DNA of 64,000 bases from Berberis thunbergii (lineage: Eukaryota; Streptophyta; Magnoliopsida; Ranunculales; Berberidaceae). The DNA lies in contig QNQO01007624.1 of assembly GCA_003290165.1 (NCBI GenBank), positions 38,810 to 102,809 of the forward strand. Reading direction: 5' to 3'. Positions 12,583 to 25,225 of this stretch are shown here, piece by piece. Made by a program: the position numbers and the translations under genes. The notes beneath the pieces are model-generated. The model saw only the letters and a program-made list of their open reading frames with translations. It ran no database searches and was not told where the DNA came from. Position 1 is the first letter of the stretch. Each line of letters opens with the position of its first letter.

Positions 12583-14115
12583 TAATATATGGAGCAGTAA
12601 GGTATTCAGTTTCTTTTATGACTAATAATATTAAGAATCGTTTACTTGGAAATAGGCTGGTATTATAGAAGGTTTGCATTTGATTTTATTAAAAGTAGGA
12701 AATGCATATTATCTACCTATCATACCAAATATTAATGTTTCGCCATTATCAAGTTTCATAAGAGATGAATGTTAATATCCATTTCTCTTTGTGCATCCTT
12801 TTTCAACTTTTAAGTTGACACGTGGATAAACATTTCTGAGTTTTTTTTAAGCCTCTTCTCAATTTTTTTTCACTTATTTAATTAACTTTTCCTATATTGC
12901 CCTAGTGAAATCAATTGTCTTTTCCCCTAAATTGGCAAACATGTTGACAAAAATTAATTTTTGATAAAAGAAAACCTGATCTTATCCACTATGCATTTCC
13001 TCATTCAATAATATCTCTTTGACTTTCTTTTTCGCCGGACCTTGCTTAGGGGATCCTTCATTGAGTGTGTCAATGAAGGATGGGGGTTAAGATAGACAGG
13101 AAAAAAATGCTAAAAAATATTTGCATCAAATGTATTGGTTCATAGAAATTTTACTTTCATTTTTTTTTCTAATTTTTGTAGCTCCAGTTTTCATTACTTT
13201 TTTTAAAGCTACTTAATATCATTTTAATTTTAGACATTGCATTTAGATTAACTAGAGCTTAGTTTCAACTTTAGTTTTGCAAAAAAAATTTAGCATTATT
13301 ATTAATTCTATTAGAGTGTCTAAACCACCACCCTTTATTGGCGCACACAATGGATGAACACCTAGGTCTATGGAGAATAAAGTTTAACATATATTAAGGA
13401 AGAGATGTTGAGTGGATAAGATCAATTTTTACTTATTTATTTATTAGCCTAGCGGCTCTAGCCCCTTTTTTCCATGGCTTTGTATCATGCAATTTGCAAG
13501 ATGGTGCTCCAACCTGCTTATTGGGTGCAATTATCATCACACCTAAGACAATCGTTTGCATCAAAAGAGGGAAGACCTATGCCCCTTGCACACACTAGTA
13601 AATTGCATAAAACAAATTAAAACCAAAGAAGGAGAAGGAGCGCCAAATCAAAAGAAATATAGTTGAGCTCTTACGTAGGTTATCTACAAGTGGATAAGAT
13701 CGAGTGTTTTTTATTATTATTTTTGTCTACGTGTTTGCCAATTGAGAGAAGAAGATAAGTGATTTTACTAGGACAATTGGGCAGTATAGGAGAAATAATT
13801 TAAAAAGAATGGAGAAAATGTAAAGAAAACAAACTCATAAATGTTTGTCCACGTGTCAACTTCAGAAGGGAAAATTTTGAAAGAGAATGCACAAAACAAA
13901 ATGAATTAACATTCATCTCTTATTTAAACTTGATAATGAGGAAAACATCAGTATTTGGTATGATTACTAGATAGTATACATTTTCCACTTTTTAAGAAAA
14001 TCAAATATAAACCTATTATAATATTAGTCTATTTCTAGACAAATTATTCTTAATATTATCAATTGTAAAGAAATTGGAATACCTCATTGCTACATACATT
14101 ATCAACTTTTTCTTA
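12583..14115. repeat. inverted-repeat core of U1
   Basis: The arms at 12583-12995 and 13690-14115 are complementary, and the enclosed spacer is about 690 bp. The arms end near GAAAGTTAATAATATATG and, inverted, AAAGTTGATAATGTATG. A transcript through it could fold into a long hairpin. The same core recurs in U3. Confidence 0.6.
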
Positions 14116-14787
14116 AATTGTAGTTTCGCACATATGAACTTAAGTTGCAGTCTCTCCCATATGAACAAACTCATGAACGTGACATAATCTACTTAAATGA
14201 CCAACTTATTTGGTAATTTTCAATAATTTGTAAATTCACAATTGAAATGTTTATCCTTGTGTGACTCAACTTGCATCATCTTGTAAAACCAATAAAGCTC
14301 AAAAAATTGCTAATAAGAAATTTTTATATATTGAGAAAAGTAAGGATCTCATATAGCACAAACATACTATGATAGAATTTGTCATATCACTACTGCTAAT
14401 TTTGTCTCACGCCACTTTTATAATTATTGACAAGAAATTTTAAGCAAATCGTAATAACATTTGCTTGTATAGAATATAAACATGAATTCTACTTTAAGGC
14501 TAAGAAGGATTAAGCAAAAGATATTAAATTCTCACTAAAATATAAACCCAACAACTCATAGAGAACTAATGGCAACTCATAAACAAAATGAGCAAATAAA
14601 CAACCTAGATATATAAAATTTAAGACAAATTTGATCTTTATTGTTCAAAATTTTGATTACAAGTACCACAATATTCACCAAGTACTGTGTAACACCACTA
14701 GTCAAGTTTTCTACTTTTCTGTCAACACTCACCCTCAAACTTTTACATCTAGTTTTCAATGTTTATTTCAAAACATGTATTAAATTT

Positions 14788-14915
14788 CAAGCCAATGGAG
14801 TACTAGCTCAACTAGTACACTTGTGGCGGATGGTATTCCAAGTCCAAAGTTCGAACATTGTCAGAGACGTTTAATGGTTATGGAATCCAATAAAAACATT
14901 GCTCGCCTTTAAAAA
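14788..14915 (+). mobile_element. tRNA-derived SINE-like segment in U1 tail
   Basis: It has an A-box-like TAGCTCAACTAGTA followed about 40 bp later by a degenerate B box, AGTTCGAACA (14848-14857). It then ends in GCTCGCCTTTAAAAAATAAT. The better preserved copy is in U2. The element was present before the units duplicated. Confidence 0.5.
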
Positions 14916-15609
14916 ATAATGTATCACATTTCAAAAATGGGATCTCACCATAGTAGCTTATATCCCTAAACCTAATGTTTATTAAAGCTAAAACACAATT
15001 TTCTTTTGTGTAAATGTAATTAGAAGTTGTCTTATCTAAGATTTCTTCAAACACCATCCTACAACTACCATCCTTAAGTCAATGTTATCCTGTGCCTAAT
15101 TTCCAGATAAAACTGATAGGTTTCACTCAATTCTCAATTCTAACTTATTTTTTTACTATCTAATTTGGCAGTTGTCGTCTTGTCATTTCATTGGCTCCAA
15201 GTTATTCTTTTTTTCACAAATCAAATAAACATTTTCAAAACAGTAATCAAAAGCAAAAATTAGATTAGCATTACACTAGAGTATTCATTTGAGCCATTGT
15301 GAGTTACTTAGGCCTCATTTGGTCCTAAAAAATGTAAATCAACCAATGGCCCAAAGGCCTTGTCCATCCCAAAGCCTAGTGGCTCCAACCCATTGTTATT
15401 GACTTTGTATCATGCAATTTGCAAAATGGTGGCGCGACCTTGTTTGTTGGGTGCAACTATCATCACTCCTAAAACACTTATTCTCATTAAGAAGGAAGAC
15501 CCACGCCAATTAGCAAGTGCATAAAAAAATAAAAAATTAGTACCAAATATGGAGTGCCAAATCATAAATAAAGAGATAGTAGAGTTGAGTCAACACAAGT
15601 AGTTTAAGT

Positions 15610-15611
<2 letters not shown>

Positions 15612-15656
<45 letters not shown>

Positions 15657-15657
15657 T
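15612..15657. repeat. (ATT)n microsatellite
   Basis: An uninterrupted run of about 15 ATT units lies in U2. The same position in U1 (13710-13725) has only a few units, and that in U4 (41491-41534) again has about 14. Confidence 0.9.
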
Positions 15658-16737
15658 TGTCTATGTTTTTTTTACCATTTGAGGGAAGAAGATAATTGAT
15701 TTTACCAGGGCAATTGGACATTATAGGAAAAATATAAATAAGCAAAAAAATGGAGAAAAGGTAAAGAAAACAAACTCTTAAATGTTTTTCCATGTTCAAC
15801 TTAAGAAGGAAAAACAAAGTTGAAAGTGAAAGCGCAAAACAAAATGGATTAGCATTCATATCTTATGAAAACTTGGTATTGGAGAAAGCATCAATATTTG
15901 GTACGATAACTAGATAGTATACATTTTCGACTTTTTAAGAAAATCAGATATAAACCTCCTATAATATCAGTCCATTTCCAAGCAAACTATTCTTAATATG
16001 ATCAATCGTAAAAGAAATTAGAATACCTCACTGCTACATATATTATCAACTTTTCTCAAGTTGTAGGCACATATGAACTTAAGTTGCAATCTCTCACATA
16101 TGAACAAATTCATGAATGTGACATAATCTACTAAATTGACCAACTTATTTGGTAATTTTCAATAAGTTGTAAGTTCACAATTAAAATATTTATCCTTATG
16201 TGACTCAGCTTGCATCATCCGTAAGGCCAATACAACTCAACAAATTGCTAATAATAATTTCCTATATATTGTCGAAAGTAAGGATCCCATATAGCACCAA
16301 CGTACTATGATAGAAATCTGCCATATCACTGCTGCTAATTTAGTCTCTCGCTATATTTATGATTATTGACAAGAAATTTTAAGCAAAGCCTATTGATATT
16401 TGCTTGCACAAAATATAAATATGAATTTTACTTTAAGGCTCAGAAGAATTAAGCAAAAGATATTAAAGTCTCACGAATATATGAACCCAACAACTCATAG
16501 ACAACTCATAAACAAAGTGAGCAAATAAACAACCTAGATATTGAAAATTTAAGAAAATTTTGATCTTTTTCTGTTCATAAGTTTGGTTACAAATACCACA
16601 ATATTCACCGAACTATCAAGACTATAAACGACAATTCTATAATTACTGTGTAACACCAATAGTCAAGGTTTGTTTCAACACTGACCCTCAAACTTTTACA
16701 TCTAGCTTTCAAAGTTTGTTTCAAAACATGTATCACA

Positions 16738-16870
16738 TTTCAAGCCAATGGGATACTAGCTTAGCTAGTAGACTTGTGGTAGATGGTATTACAATTCCAA
16801 GGTTCGAACCTCGCCGGATGCGTTTAATGGTTATGAAATTCATTTAAAACCTTGCTCGCCTTTAAAAAAA
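16738..16870 (+). mobile_element. tRNA-derived SINE-like segment in U2 tail
   Basis: It has an A-box-like ACTAGCTTAGCTAGTAG and a perfect B-box core GGTTCGAACC at 16801-16810, spaced as in a tRNA gene. The 3' part ends in GCTCGCCTTTAAAAAAAAG. It is not a functional tRNA: no acceptor stem pairs. It is closely related to the U1 copy. Confidence 0.6.
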
Positions 16871-17539
16871 AGTATCACATTTCAAAAATGAGATATTCAC
16901 CATAATAGCTGATATCTTTAAACCCAATGTTTATTATAGCTAAAACACAATTTTCTTTTGTGTAAATGCAATTAGAAGTTGTCTTTTCTAAGATATATTC
17001 AAACACCAGTCTATGATTTTTTGAGACTAAAATATGTTCAAATCAAGTGGCAAATGCTACAAATAAAGAAAAATTATAACCTATATTGATCGGCCACATA
17101 ACAAAATGAGGAAAGTTAGTTTAAGAAAAGAAAAGAAAATAAGCGGACAAGGATTCAACAAGATGTCATGTGAAGGCCCATAATGATAAACCAAAAAATG
17201 TATAAAGTTCATAAAAGTAAATCTTAGTTTTTTTTTTTTTAATCTATGACTAAAGAAGACAACTGAAAAAATAAGTCAAAATTTCCCCAAGTTTCTAATA
17301 GGATTGTGTCGAGGTTACCCATGGAGTTGGCACAATTATATAAATTTTAGACGCTACAAAAACTAATAAGGTTCACTCTGACTTTCGATTCTAACTCATT
17401 TTTGCACTATCTGATGTGGCAGTCGTTGTCTAGTCATTTCATTGGCTCTAAGTTATTGATTTTTTCACAAATCAATTACACATTTTCAAAGCAGTAATTG
17501 AAAGCAAGAATTAGATTAGCATTATAGTAGTATTCCATT

Positions 17540-20500
17540 AGGCCATTGTGAGTTACATGGGCCTCATTTGGTTCTAAAAAACTTAAATCAATCAATGGCC
17601 CAAAGGCCTTTTCCACAGCAAACCCTAGTGGCGCTAACCCCTAGTTCCTTGACTTCGTATCATGCAATTTGCAAGATGGTGGTGCGACCTTGTTTATTGG
17701 GTGCAACTATCATCATTCCTAAACCGCTTATTTGCATTGAAAGAAGGAAGACCCATGCTAATTAGCAATTGCAAGATCTGGTTTTCAGGTTTTACTGGAA
17801 AACTTTGTCCCTTTTTTCCTCATGTTTGTGCATGTGGCTTACCAACTTCTTTTGTCTCCAACAAGAATGAACAACCCTTTGATTAGTTCTTACTAACTAC
17901 CTCGTTTCCTCTGCTTCTACCACTTATTCTCTTATCTAGCCTCATACCCTTGAAAACTTCTCTAAACCTAGGGATGATAACAATGCATTCAGACGTCTGG
18001 AGATCTATAACACATTAGGTTGTCAACGCTATCCTTAAATGCAACTTGACTCATTCCTCCACTGTCAAATCATTGACTGCTCCTTAACTCTCACTAATTA
18101 AATGACCATTCACGAGTTATATACACTTTGATTGTTGGTCAACTATTTGTAGTTATTAATTATGGGTCAACTAATAACTTCATTGAATTTTTACTATCTC
18201 ATTGTTTTATGAAGATATTATCATGTTTTTAAAAGCCCTAAATATTTAAATTTGGCTGACTCTTAAAAAATTATTCAAGGCTCACAAAAACTTACAAGAA
18301 ACACTCCCATGTTAACAGTTTAAGTAAAATGTACACGATTTTTCGTTTGGTCAATTTTTTTTTTTATAGATTTAAAAAAAAAATTATGTTTGTCTTTGCC
18401 ATTTAATAATATTTAAAGTTATTCTTTTCTTGCATTGAATATTTTTTTCATGTTACATATTTGCCTTGCCCATTTATATAGTTTATAATATACCAAAGTT
18501 GTCTTTTACATTAAGTATTTTAAAATATGCCAAATTTATCCTAGTCCTCACAATTTACAATATATCGAATGCGTTATTTTCTAATCATCTAATAAAATGG
18601 ACCAGCGGGGATTAAAGCCTGTGATATCACCCGTTACGTCTAATGTTGAGCCGAAAAGTTCTCGGTCCACACTTAAGAAACATCCCCAGACAGTTGCTTA
18701 AACCCATGGGACACCAATTGAATCGACTATCAGCCCTCATTGAACTAGGAGCCTTTCATAATAAGGAAAGTTAATAATATATGAAGTAGTAAGGTGTTCA
18801 ATTTCTTTGTGGTTATTAATACTAAAAATGGTTTGCTTGGAAATAGGCTGGTATTATAAGAGGTTTGTATTTGATTTCCTTAAAAAGGTAGGAAATGCAT
18901 ATTATCTACTTATCATACCAAATATTGATGTTTTGAAGTTTCCATAAGAGATGAATGCTAATCTATTTCTCTTTGTGCTTCCTCTTTCAACTTTTAAGTT
19001 GATACGTGGACAAACATTTATGAGGGTTTTTTTTTATTTTTTATTTAAAAAATTTCACTTATTTAATTATTTTTTCCTATACTACCCTGGTGAAATTAAT
19101 TGTGTTTTTCCCTTCAATTGGCAAACATGTAAACAAAAATATAATTTTTGAAAAACTAAAAACTTGATCTTATCCACCATGCATCTCCTCCTTCAATAAT
19201 ATCGCTTTTACTTTCTTCTTTGCCAAAACTTGCTTAGGTGATCCTCCATTGAGTACTCCAATGAAAAAATGGTGGTTGGGATAAAAAAAAAATAATAATA
19301 ATGCTAAAAAAATTGCATTAACTTATTTGTTCATTGAAATTTTACTTTCATTTTTTTTCTTATTTTTGTAGCTCTAGTTTTCATTTAAAAAAAAAAAAGA
19401 GATATTAATATCATTTTAATTTTACTTCTTTTTTTTTTAAACAAAAAGACATTGCCTTTTTATTAACTAGAGCTTAATTTCACTTTAGTTTTGCAAATGT
19501 TTTTAGCATTAATTATTATTATTTTCTTTTAATCTCTCCTAACCACCACCCTTTATTGGCTCAAATAATGGATGAACATCTAAGCTAGTTATGGTGGAGA
19601 ATAAAGTTAAAGGCGTATTAAGGAGGAGATGTTGAGTGGATAAAATCATTTTTAAGGCTAGCTACTCTAGCCCCTTGTTCCATGGCCTTGTATCATGCAA
19701 TTTGCAAGATGGTGCTTCAGCCCTGTTTATTGGGTGCAACTATCATCACACCTAAAAGAGTGATTTGTAATCTTATACACATCGTGCACATTAGCAAACT
19801 GCATAAAAAAATTAAAATCAGTGAAGCAGCGCCAAATCAAAAAGAAAAAGATAGCAGAACTAGGTCAACATGTTTGCTAGTTGAGGGAAGAAGATAAGTG
19901 ATTTTACCATGGCAGTTGGACAGAATAAATAAGTGAAAAGAAGGGAGAAAATATCAAGAACATGAACTCATAAATGTTTGTCCATGTGTCAACTTAAGAA
20001 GGGAAAGTTTTGAAAGAGAATGTACAAAACAAAATGGATTAGCATTCATCTCTTATGAAAACTTGGTAATGGAGAAAACATCAATATTTGGCATGACACT
20101 AGATAGTATACATTTTTCACTTTTTAAGAAAATCAAATATAGACTGCCTATAATATCAGTCTATTTCCAAGCATATCTTTCTTAATAATATCAATTGTAC
20201 AAGAAACTGGAATACCTCATTGCTGCATACATTATCAACTTTTCTCAAGTTGTAGTCTCGCACATATGAACTTAAGTTGCAATCTCTCTCACATATGAAC
20301 AAACTCATGAACATGACATAATCTACTTAAATGGCCAACTTATTTGGTAATTTTCAATAAGTTGTAAGTTTACAATTAAAATGTTTATCCTTATATGACT
20401 TAACTTGCATCATCTTGTGAGGCCAATACTGCTCAACAAATTGCTAATAATAATTTCCAACATTTTGAAGAAGGTAAGGATCTCATATAGTTACAATGTA

Positions 20501-20627
20501 CTATGATAGAAATTTTCCATATCACTGCTGCTAATTTAGTTACTCACCATATTTAAAATTATTGACAAGAAATTTTAAGCAAATCCTATTAATATTTGCT
20601 TGCATATAATATCCCTTTAATGCTTAG
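17540..20627 (+). repeat. repeat family unit U3, 5' part (interrupted at 20627)
   Basis: The unit has a full layout: entry segment (17568-17770), leader (17776-18770), left arm (about 18770-19180), spacer with a second copy of the entry segment (19655-19860), and right arm (19866-20246). The tail is cut at 20627 by the Tat-type element and resumes at 39681 with AATAATTAAGCAAAAG, exactly where U1 and U2 read AGGATTAAGC/AGAATTAAGC. Confidence 0.65.
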
Positions 20628-21309
20628 TGATGCAGTCGATTTTTTATCCCTGCTTGACCTTCTGACCTGCTGACCTACATAAGGAACACTCGTAAGCCAC
20701 ACGGACCATTGTTGTGGTGGTTGATGGAACTCCGATGCTAAAGTCACATAGGGATCTAAAGAATAAGTACTGTTGTAAACAGGGAATTTGTAGCGTACAT
20801 TTGTTCACCAACTTCATGTCTTATTTATAGTACTGGAGTCATGGCTCGACCAAGTCATCAGTGATGTAGTTTAGGGAAGGAGATCTTTTTGAAGATCCTT
20901 CTCTAATTAGGAGTTGTGTTGTGGAGGAAAGTTCCCCCGTAAGACTTGTGCTCCTAAATACACGGGAGATAGTTCCCAATAGGAGTGTTGTCCATAGGTG
21001 GAAGTTTCCATGTATGACATATATTCTGGTATTTGCTTCCTAGTTGGAAACAAGGTATTGCTGGCTTGCTTGTCCAAAGCTGATCATCGAGATACTTGCC
21101 TTAATAGGTTTTACGGGTATTGGGGATGGATGTGAGACGTGTGGGTTTAGCAGGCGGTAGTAATTTGGGTCCGCCTGGTAGACTGTGTTGTGTGGGTTTA
21201 AAACCTCTTGGGCCGGATCAGTGTTGGGCTGACGTTTGGGCATGTTATTCCTCAAGATCATCATGACACGTGTATGATGTAGAAGAGATGATGTTTTGGT
21301 ATATCGTCA
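20628..21309 (-). repeat. Tat element 3' LTR (682 bp)
   Basis: It aligns end to end with 38990-39675, from TGATGCAGTCGATT to ATATCGTCA. By eye about 14% of positions differ over the first 340 bp, so this is an old insertion. A TATA motif in element orientation (TATAAATAA) lies at 20821-20829. Confidence 0.85.
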
Positions 21310-21324
21310 ATTGTTCCCCTCGAG
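21310..21324 (-). other. polypurine tract of the Tat element
   Basis: Minus-strand sequence CTCGAGGGGAACAAT abuts the LTR start (TGACGATATACC). It is in the right place and has the composition to prime plus-strand synthesis. Confidence 0.6.
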
Positions 21325-21429
21325 TTAGTGGGCCATCGATTGGTCCACTAAGTCTCTTCTTGAAAGATACGCTGCTCATGATGATTGAGTCTGAGCCGTT
21401 ACTTGGGGTCCCTGAAGACCCACCACTCT

Positions 21430-23770
21430 ACACCTTGAGTGGTGATTAGACACCAATGTTTCCTCTGGAAGGATTCGTCTGTTTGCACCGCGACATGCTT
21501 CAAACTGGTGTCCATTTTCCTATGCTTGACGAGATATGGGGCTTTCTGGAATTTCTTGAAACCCCTCCTGCCTAAGTGGTACCGAATGGGTACAGGATAT
21601 TCTTCTTATATTGATCAGGGCAAAGGATGTTGGTGTCTATGTGACTCTAAGGGTGATTCAGTTACGGACATCCCCTCGGCTGAATAATCACGTAGTATGC
21701 AAGATGACGTCCCAGGCTTATTTTGGGAATCTACCAGATGACTTTAAATTCTTGCAGAAATTATGCTTCCCGGCTTCTTCGAATTCGAAGTACTTCAAGT
21801 TCAATAGTCGTTTGCTTGAATGGGAGTTCAATCCACTTTGTAAGTATAGTTTTGCCTTTCGACTTCATTGCGCTAATTGTATGTTGATCGTCACATATGT
21901 TCTTTGTATGGAGGTTCCCCATTACTCATCTTTCCCGGGAGGAGGAAGCAGCTATGAAGGTGTTCCATGACAAGTCTTGGATGAGTGCGGAGGACGTTAT
22001 TTGCCTTTCCAATTTTAGTCGCAGTGGATTGTGAGCCCACTGGCATGTGGCTCCCACTCTTTTAAGAGCGTTGAAGGTCAAGTCCAAAGGTGGAGCCTCT
22101 TCAAAAGAAGAAGGCCTTCAAAGTTAAGGCTCTCACCCTTTCAAACACAGAGAGGCTTTCTGAGATGTTTGCCTTCTTCATAAGCTCGAATAGGTCTCGT
22201 ACTAAGGCCGAGCCAACTTCCAAACAACCTGCTCCATTGAGGGAGGGGCATGATTTTGACATGTTCACGGAGGCGAAAGTTGTATCATCTGGTTTGGAGA
22301 AAGACCATCTATGTTTAGCAGGGGTTGATGATGCGTTGAAGCTAAGTACCAAGCAAGCTGAAGCTGATGTTGGCTGCTGTGGCGGCTTCTGTTAGTGCTG
22401 ACCAATCCAGACATGTTTTGCTGGAAGGTTCTGATGGAGATTTACCTATGGTTTCGGAGGTCAATCGTTCTGCTGGCGGATTGTCTAACTGGGCGTGGAC
22501 CGTCCTTCTTACAGTCTGCACTCCCCTCCATCTCATTCCAGGTCTGATATCAAGGTAATGGAGGGTCCAATGGAGGGTCCGCTAGACAATTCACTTCATT
22601 CTCTCCCTTTAGAATCTATTGAGTTGGCTCTCAATAAAAGGGTTGGCTGCTGATGACAAAGGGAAGGTTGTAGATGAGGGCCCAGGTGTGGTGGATACTG
22701 CAAAGGGCGATGCTGGCATAATTCCACAATCGGGAGTGTTTCATCTGGACACACGAATGAGTTTGTTTCCTCCGGACGTAGTGAAAATGAGCAACCAGAC
22801 CTAGCACCAAGAGGTTGACATTGACTATGCTTCGAGGAAGCATATAAGCCGACGTTGTAGCTGGCTAGCAAACTTTTCCTCGAAGCCCAAGGAGGATGTG
22901 CCAGAAGAACGTATGGACAAGAGGTTGAAACATCTTATGCTAGGGACATCGCATTTGAGCCAAGTGGACGTTGCTGGGACGAAAGTGGAGGCGGCTCATG
23001 AGAGGGTATACACCATGGAGCGTGTCTTCTCGAATATGCAGAAGTCATATTCTGATGCATTCTTTGAGATTGAATCGTTGAGAAAGTAGATAGGAGGCTA
23101 GAATAGTCAGCCATTGATGCTAAGACTCAGAGGGTTTGTTTGAAAGCCCTTGAGTCTGATTTAGTAGAGGTGGTGTTTGCAAGGGACAAATCCAGAGAAG
23201 GGTTGAACCTGGTCCATCATGATCTAGAAGTTGCATAGGAAGCTGTGGCTAAAATGCACTCTGAGTTGCAGTATCTTGCTGAAAAGAATACCATGAAAGA
23301 ATCGGAGTGGATTGTCCAGAGACAACAGTTAGAAGCCGATGTGAAATTCAACACTCGGGAAGCAAGGAAAGCTGGGGACCAATTTCTCCTGGAGCAACAC
23401 GAACTTAGTGCAGTTAAAAGTAGCCTGATGCATTGACAGGCAAGTTGGAGTTGTTGGAGCGTGAACTTATTGAAGAAAATGTGCACGAGGAAGAGTTTCT
23501 TAAGGCACAATGAATGTGAGAATTCTGCAAGATCGTGCATGGGAGGGTAGAACTATTGACGCTGATGAAAGATGAGCATCCGGAATGGAACCTTGCTTTT
23601 TACAGGAATGTGTCTTTTGCAGACTTCGGAGTGATCTCTGTGTTGTTAGAGGAAGAGGGCTATCTGGATCATCATGCTCAGGCTGAGGCAAGGGCAGACG
23701 CAACTCCTGTTCCTTCTGCTGTTAAGCTTAGTTCTCCTGTAATCGTACCTCCTCCTGATGAGGAGTAAAT
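21430..23770 (+). pseudogene. antisense ORF (aORF) of the Tat element, decayed
   Basis: Plus-strand frames run opposite to gag/pol. At 21480-21600 one frame gives CLHRDMLQTGVHFPMLDEI followed by PPAQVVPNGYRI, resembling the 'gypsy-type putative plant transposon protein' N-terminal pattern (AGFRLP...PSQL.PNAWR). Frames at 21611-21970 continue with a globular region. Then 22090-22395 and 22898-23436 give Lys/Glu-rich, heptad-like coiled-coil text, and the last frame ends with TAA at 23766-23768. At least five stops or shifts break it, so no full protein is made. Antisense ORFs between pol and the 3' LTR are known in Grande/RIRE2/Retand-type elements. Its function is not known. Confidence 0.55.
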
Positions 23771-24344
23771 TTGTACCCTTTGTTTCAATTGTTAATGAAA
23801 ACATGTTTCTTTTGAGTATGCTATGTACTCGTATTCTATTCGATCTCCCTGTTATACGCTTTCCATTTTGCATTGTCATTTTATTTTGACATAGGTCTGG
23901 TTGGGTTAGCAGGGAGTCGAGTGCTCTGTTCGCTGTTGAGAGCTTGATCGTTTATGCCGGGAATAATTATGACTTGTTCTTCCATGAGGTCTCTGAGTTA
24001 CCATCGCGTTGTTACGTCCAATAGTGAATATTTTGCGGATGGTTTGGTAGTGAGTTACTCTACCCATGTTGCAACTCATCCTTGAGGTTAGTTGTTGGAG
24101 ACTCAAGCTATGTATCTGACCGTCAGTTACGGTCGTTGGCATGAGTGAATTGTTGTAGCCGAGCACATTCGTTGTCGTCTATAGTTGAGAAAGAGCGCTT
24201 GGCTCGAGTCAAGTTTTGTAAGCTCGGGCTGGTATCCCATGCAACATCTGTCCGCGCTTAGCGAGTTGGTTTTTAGTCCGCTCAAGTGGTCATTGCTGAT
24301 AATGGGATGTCAACCTATGTGGGCATGAAGACGTTATTTGAGTT

Positions 24345-25225
24345 GTAATCAAATTTGGCGACCGCTATCCTAAGAAAGAGCAATGGTCCCGTGGCGAGCC
24401 ATTGACTAGGCTCCCACCTTCCAAACCATCAATACTCGCACGAAGCGGGCTACAGGTTTAGGATGAGAGAATTTGGCGATCATGGCCTGTAGGATAACAG
24501 TGATCCCATGGGGAGCTGTCGACAAACGTCGAAGCTAACTAGGCTCTCACCTTCAAAATCATCTACACCCGTGCGAAGCGGGCTACAGGTTTGGGATGAG
24601 AAAATTTGGTGACTGTAGAAGAGCAATGGTCTTGTGGCAAACCGTCGACATTAGTCAGAGCTAACTAGGCTCCACTTTCCAACCCATCTACACCTGTGCG
24701 CATTGAGCTACAAATTTGGAAATTTTCGGCAACCATGGTCTGTAGAAGAGCAGTGGTCTCATGGCAAGTCGTCATCCTCAATTGGGACTGACTCGGTCCC
24801 ACCTTCCAAACAATATACACCCACACAGAGCGGGCTACAAGTCTTGGAGTTGGAAATTCGACGACCATGGTCTGTAGAAGAGTAGTGGTCCCATGGCAAA
24901 CCATCGACATTAGTCGAAACTGACTAGGCTCCCACCTTCCAAACAATCTACACCCGCACGAAGTGGGCTACAGGTCTGGGAGTTGACCATAAGTTGTCGT
25001 CGTTAGTCATAACTGACTAGGCTTACCTGATCAGGTTCGGCGACCATCGTCCGCGAAGGGGTGTTGGTCCCTGGCGAGTCATCGTCACCAAGCAGAAGAG
25101 CGTCGATTAGACTCTTACTTTCTAAGCCATCGACACTCGCGTGCGGTGAACTAGGCGTCGGGATGAACCATAAGCCTTCATCATCAGTTGAAACTGACTA
25201 AGCTTGCCTGACTAGGTTGGGGCTC
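24345..25225. repeat. ~125-bp tandem repeats inside the Tat element
   Basis: Six or seven diverged copies each contain TTTGGCGACCATGG.CTGTAG, AGAGCAATGGTCCCATGG, a short variable part, ACTAGGCTCCCACCTTCC and AAGCGGGCTACAGG. The phase mark 'CAATGGTC' falls near 24381, 24499, 24621, 24751 and 24881, giving a period of 118-130 bp; the last copies are more ragged. Tandem arrays between pol and the 3' LTR are typical of Tat/Ogre elements and can seed satellites. Confidence 0.8.

Larger units (their letters stand above)
11370..15300 (+). repeat. repeat family unit U1 (carries ~420-bp inverted arms)
   Basis: This is the first of four units of an AT-rich, non-coding family. It consists of a leader (11370-12580), left arm (12583-12995), spacer with the phrase TATCATGCAATTTGCAAGATGG (13486-13507), right arm (13690-14115) and a tail ending in ATTGTGAGTTACTTAGG. 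The right arm is the reverse complement of the left at about 80% identity by eye. For example, CCACGTGTCAACTTCAGAAG (13850) mirrors CTTTTAAGTTGACACGTGG (12805). No transposase frame is visible. It could be a non-autonomous MULE/foldback element. Confidence 0.6.
15300..17540 (+). repeat. repeat family unit U2 (right arm only)
   Basis: It repeats the U1 order from GGCCTCATTTGGTCCTAAAA through TATCATGCAATTTGCAAAATGG, then the right arm (about 15690-16100) and tail (to 17540). The leader and left arm are missing, so it cannot form the long hairpin. It contains an (ATT)n tract and a SINE. Confidence 0.6.

Noticed and set aside
15590..15859. 89-codon ORF with a poly-isoleucine run
   Set aside because: The Ile run is a translation of the (ATT)n microsatellite, and the frame is not conserved between repeat units.
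16738..16870. Genuine tRNA gene
   Set aside because: The A and B boxes are present, but no acceptor or anticodon stem pairs and a SINE-type 3' part follows.
22090..23436. Independent host genes on the plus strand between the Tat LTRs
   Set aside because: Position between LTR and tandem array, breaks in every frame and gypsy-type text indicate the element's antisense ORF and not a captured host gene.
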